Assembly (NCBI GenBank): GCA_964019135.1
Contig: OZ025256.1
Location: 36,800,035-36,864,034 of the forward strand
From: Arenicola marina
Taxonomy: Eukaryota; Annelida; Polychaeta; Arenicolidae
Length of the DNA: 64,000 nucleotides
Direction of reading: 5' to 3'
The notes below the pieces were generated by a model. That model searched no databases. It saw only the letters and a list, made by a program, of their open reading frames with translations, and was not told the origin of the DNA. Made by a program: the position numbers and the translations under genes. Below are positions 62,161-64,000 of the stretch, piece after piece; position 1 is the stretch's first letter; each line of letters starts with the position of its first letter.

Positions 62161-63538
62161 TGACCACCCATGGCGTTGTCCTGGATACCGGACCCACGTC
62201 TCGTTTCGTTATGGGTCTTCGCCCGGTAACCTGGAGCTTCCAAGACTAAATGTTTTTGATATACTTTGTTTGTGCCATGGCTGTGTAATTGACGACGAAT
62301 AGACATATTAATCATTACCTGAGTTATTGGTGCAAATAATAATACCATTGTAACATCACTGAAATATAATTGCATTCATTGTGTCAGCATGAATAAAAGA
62401 TGATTATTATGGAACGCTCATTTAGTACAAACTGCATTTTAATGTGGGCTTCTATCTTGTTTCCGTCATGAGAAGCCAGTACCGAAGTAAAACTATTATT
62501 ATTTATTACTACTGCAGAGATATTAGTCATCACATAGCGATGGCCTGCTCGCCTGCCTCGCCACGGACCTAGGGAGGAGGATGATGTCTAAAGCCGGCCA
62601 GGGAAAGCTGCGAACCGCTAGGTGCAACTAAAGTTAATTTATTTACCTTTCCTAATGCAACACTAAATGACACACACACCCTAACGATATTTACAACCCT
62701 CGTTCGTTGGTAGGCTTATTATAAATACCGCATGAAGAAGAAGAGGTACTGGACATCGCAGGACGTAGCCCAAGACTTATTCCCTGTTACCGGTTGTTTG
62801 TCTCCTGATCATCTTCGGAAAACTTTTGTCATCTCACAAGAAATATTCATTAGTCATTCATAGAGTCATTAGTATAATGATAATAAATGTAGAATCTTAT
62901 ACTAACTATTAGTATGATAAACGTATGTTTGAACCTCCTATCTTGGCGGTATGCACCAGACGATATCTTCTCGCGGCACCAGATAGCAGCACCACGGAAT
63001 GACTTGCTGGAGGGCCGCATTAACTTGCTGGATACCGTCTGTCCAATGTTTTCTGTGTTAGCAAGCGACTGCTTCTGCCCACAACATGCTACATAGTTGT
63101 TAATGAAGGACGTCCCTTCCTTGCCTAAAGCATGATTCCTCTCACTGCAAAGCGACGGGTAAAAATACATTAATGGATTCAACTGAGATCTACTTTGAAT
63201 TAGTAAATTGAACTCTCGGCAGGAAGGGGATTTTTTGTTGCTAAAGAATAAAGTCCTGATATTTAAATTGGCACCAGACGAGGCGGGGGCGTCTGTTGGG
63301 TAAGACACGTGACATGTCGGCACCTAACACCGGACAACGCAGAGACGTTCTGACGTCATGGCGACTTGGGCTGAATCACAACCTGAGACCCTGCTGGATC
63401 CGGAGGGTATCACGGCCACAATAGCCATGGCAGGCCTGCCCTGTTAACATGTCCCTGCCGCGGCTAGGCAGTAACGGCCACCCACACTCACAATGGAGGA
63501 ACTGTCAACCAGGTCCTGGACTGCTGGGGTCTGTAGCA
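62161..63538. other. Unique spacer, 1.4 kb
   Basis: Mostly AT-rich unique sequence. The longest frame (62850-63323 minus, 157 codons) opens at GTG and has its first ATG about 50 codons in. It has no recognised domain, so it is not called. No RNA gene or tandem repeat seen. Confidence 0.5.
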
Positions 63539-63562
63539 TTTTTTTTTTTTTTTTTTTTTTTT
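63539..63562 (-). other. A24 tail of the LINE
   Basis: Uninterrupted T24 on the plus strand, directly after the minus-strand LINE 3' UTR, consistent with target-primed reverse transcription. Confidence 0.75.
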
Positions 63563-63773
63563 ATTTAAACATCATTTCTTTTCTGAGGTTCCCCTGAAAG
63601 GGATGCCATCGAGCAGGGTCACCTCTAACAAAAACATATATACACACAGACCTGGTGTTACATACAACAAAACGGAAGCAAATAAGTACGAAATTAAAGA
63701 TTAAGATTAATTAAAATTAATACGTATGAGATTCATGACTAGTAAGCAGTGCTTCACATGTCAGAGGGAAAAT

Positions 63774-64000
63774 TTAAAACCTATTGGATGCCACAATATA
63801 ATCTTGTGCAAAACCAAATAATAATTCGTTGTCAGAGAATGACAGATCAGGGGACCCATAAAGTAGGGAGTGTTCCAAAACAGATGTAATGTCAGTTTGT
63901 ATGGATAACCGCGATACATTCAGAAGCAGGGTAATTCTGTCGATGCTGTAGCTTGGACAGTGAAATAAAAAGTGTCTTATATTTTCATTCTTAAATAAAC
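63774..64000 (-). CDS. LINE ORF2 C-terminus, partial
   Basis: Minus-strand frame open from the window edge for 74 codons to TAA (63774-63776). It reads LFKNENIRHFLFHCPSYSID, then SIQTDITSVLEHSLLYGSPD and ends FAQDYIVASNRF. The N.EN..HFLFHCP.Y...R pattern is the terminal Cys/His region after the RT in many invertebrate LINEs; the upstream Cys pair expected in the family would lie just beyond the window. No stop or frameshift is visible in this part. It is followed by a UTR and A-tail, as expected for a LINE 3' end. Confidence 0.65.
   Translation of the reverse strand, partial: LFKNENIRHFLFHCPSYSIDRITLLLNVSRLSIQTDITSVLEHSLLYGSPDLSFSDNELLFGFAQDYIVASNRF

Larger units (their letters stand above)
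63539..64000 (-). mobile_element. 3' end of a second LINE (minus strand), continues past window
   Basis: On the minus strand: an ORF C-terminus (to 63774), about 210 bp of AT-rich 3' UTR, then an A24 tail (T24 at 63539-63562 on plus). The coding end carries HFLFHCPSY, a C-terminal motif common in non-LTR retrotransposon ORF2 proteins. Clade not determined. The intact frame and long pure A-tail suggest a young copy. The flank beyond the tail (GGGGTCTGTAGCA) would be one side of any target-site duplication; the other side is outside the window. Confidence 0.75.

Noticed and set aside
62850-63323. 157-codon minus-strand frame
   Set aside because: Opens at GTG with the first ATG far inside, ends in an AT-rich Tyr/Ile-rich tail, and has no recognisable domain.

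Overview
This window looks like a repeat-dominated, gene-poor stretch of an animal nuclear genome. The support is APE-type non-LTR retrotransposon (LINE) fragments, a LINE 3' end with an A-tail, terminal-inverted-repeat (TIR) elements, many minisatellites, and no bacterial operon structure, ribosome binding sites or dense ORFs. The LINE protein style (LDLSKAFDT, GDYNID, SDHLPYF, C-terminal HFLFHCP) fits marine invertebrates such as molluscs or other lophotrochozoans, but that placement is an inference. I found no confident host protein-coding gene, tRNA, rRNA or CRISPR.

By my reading about 70% of the window (roughly 45 kb of 64 kb) is tandem repeat, split among about 25 arrays with mostly unrelated units. 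In order: 40 bp (1-213), 32 bp (1101-13453), ~57 bp G-rich (14035-14480), 56 bp (15391-17990), 43 bp and 28 bp YY1-like (19556-20205), 28 bp (20889-24982), 10 bp (26033-26265), 32/35 bp derived from a LINE (27108-28650), 10-13 bp (30290-31024), 51 bp (31380-31745), 13 bp (31945-32915), 27 bp (32916-33145), 9 bp (34686-35388), 28 bp with a polarity flip (35389-35868), 30 bp (35869-38072), triplet-based (38146-40165), 18 bp (40596-46965), 37 bp (47525-50836), 21 bp (55375-56080), 31 bp (56081-56640), 17 bp (57441-58984), 50 bp (58985-60282), 18 bp (60283-60425) and 53 bp (61210-62160). Several arrays abut with no unique spacer. The larger ones show higher-order structure, best seen as two almost identical 4,736-bp blocks in the 32-bp array.

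Mobile DNA: a degenerate LINE (about 26.4-30.28 kb) with endonuclease and partial reverse transcriptase lies between two blocks of one CACGCCTC-type satellite. The segment encoding its GLSDHLP endonuclease motif has been amplified in place into a 1.5-kb minisatellite. A second LINE 3' end on the minus strand (63539-64000) has an intact C-terminal frame and a 24-nt A-tail and runs off the window. A 422-bp element with 68-bp TIRs (17996-18417) abuts the 56-bp array, and a ~1-kb pair of inverted repeats (52311-53313) encloses a short minus-strand ORF.

Most long open frames here (up to 1,268 residues) come from repeat units that lack stop codons in several frames and have lengths divisible by three. 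I treat them as repeat by-products and have not annotated them as genes. The most distinctive observations are the LINE-derived satellite, the 4.7-kb higher-order duplication, the clustered YY1-type motifs, the satellite polarity flip, and the dense mosaic of unrelated minisatellites.
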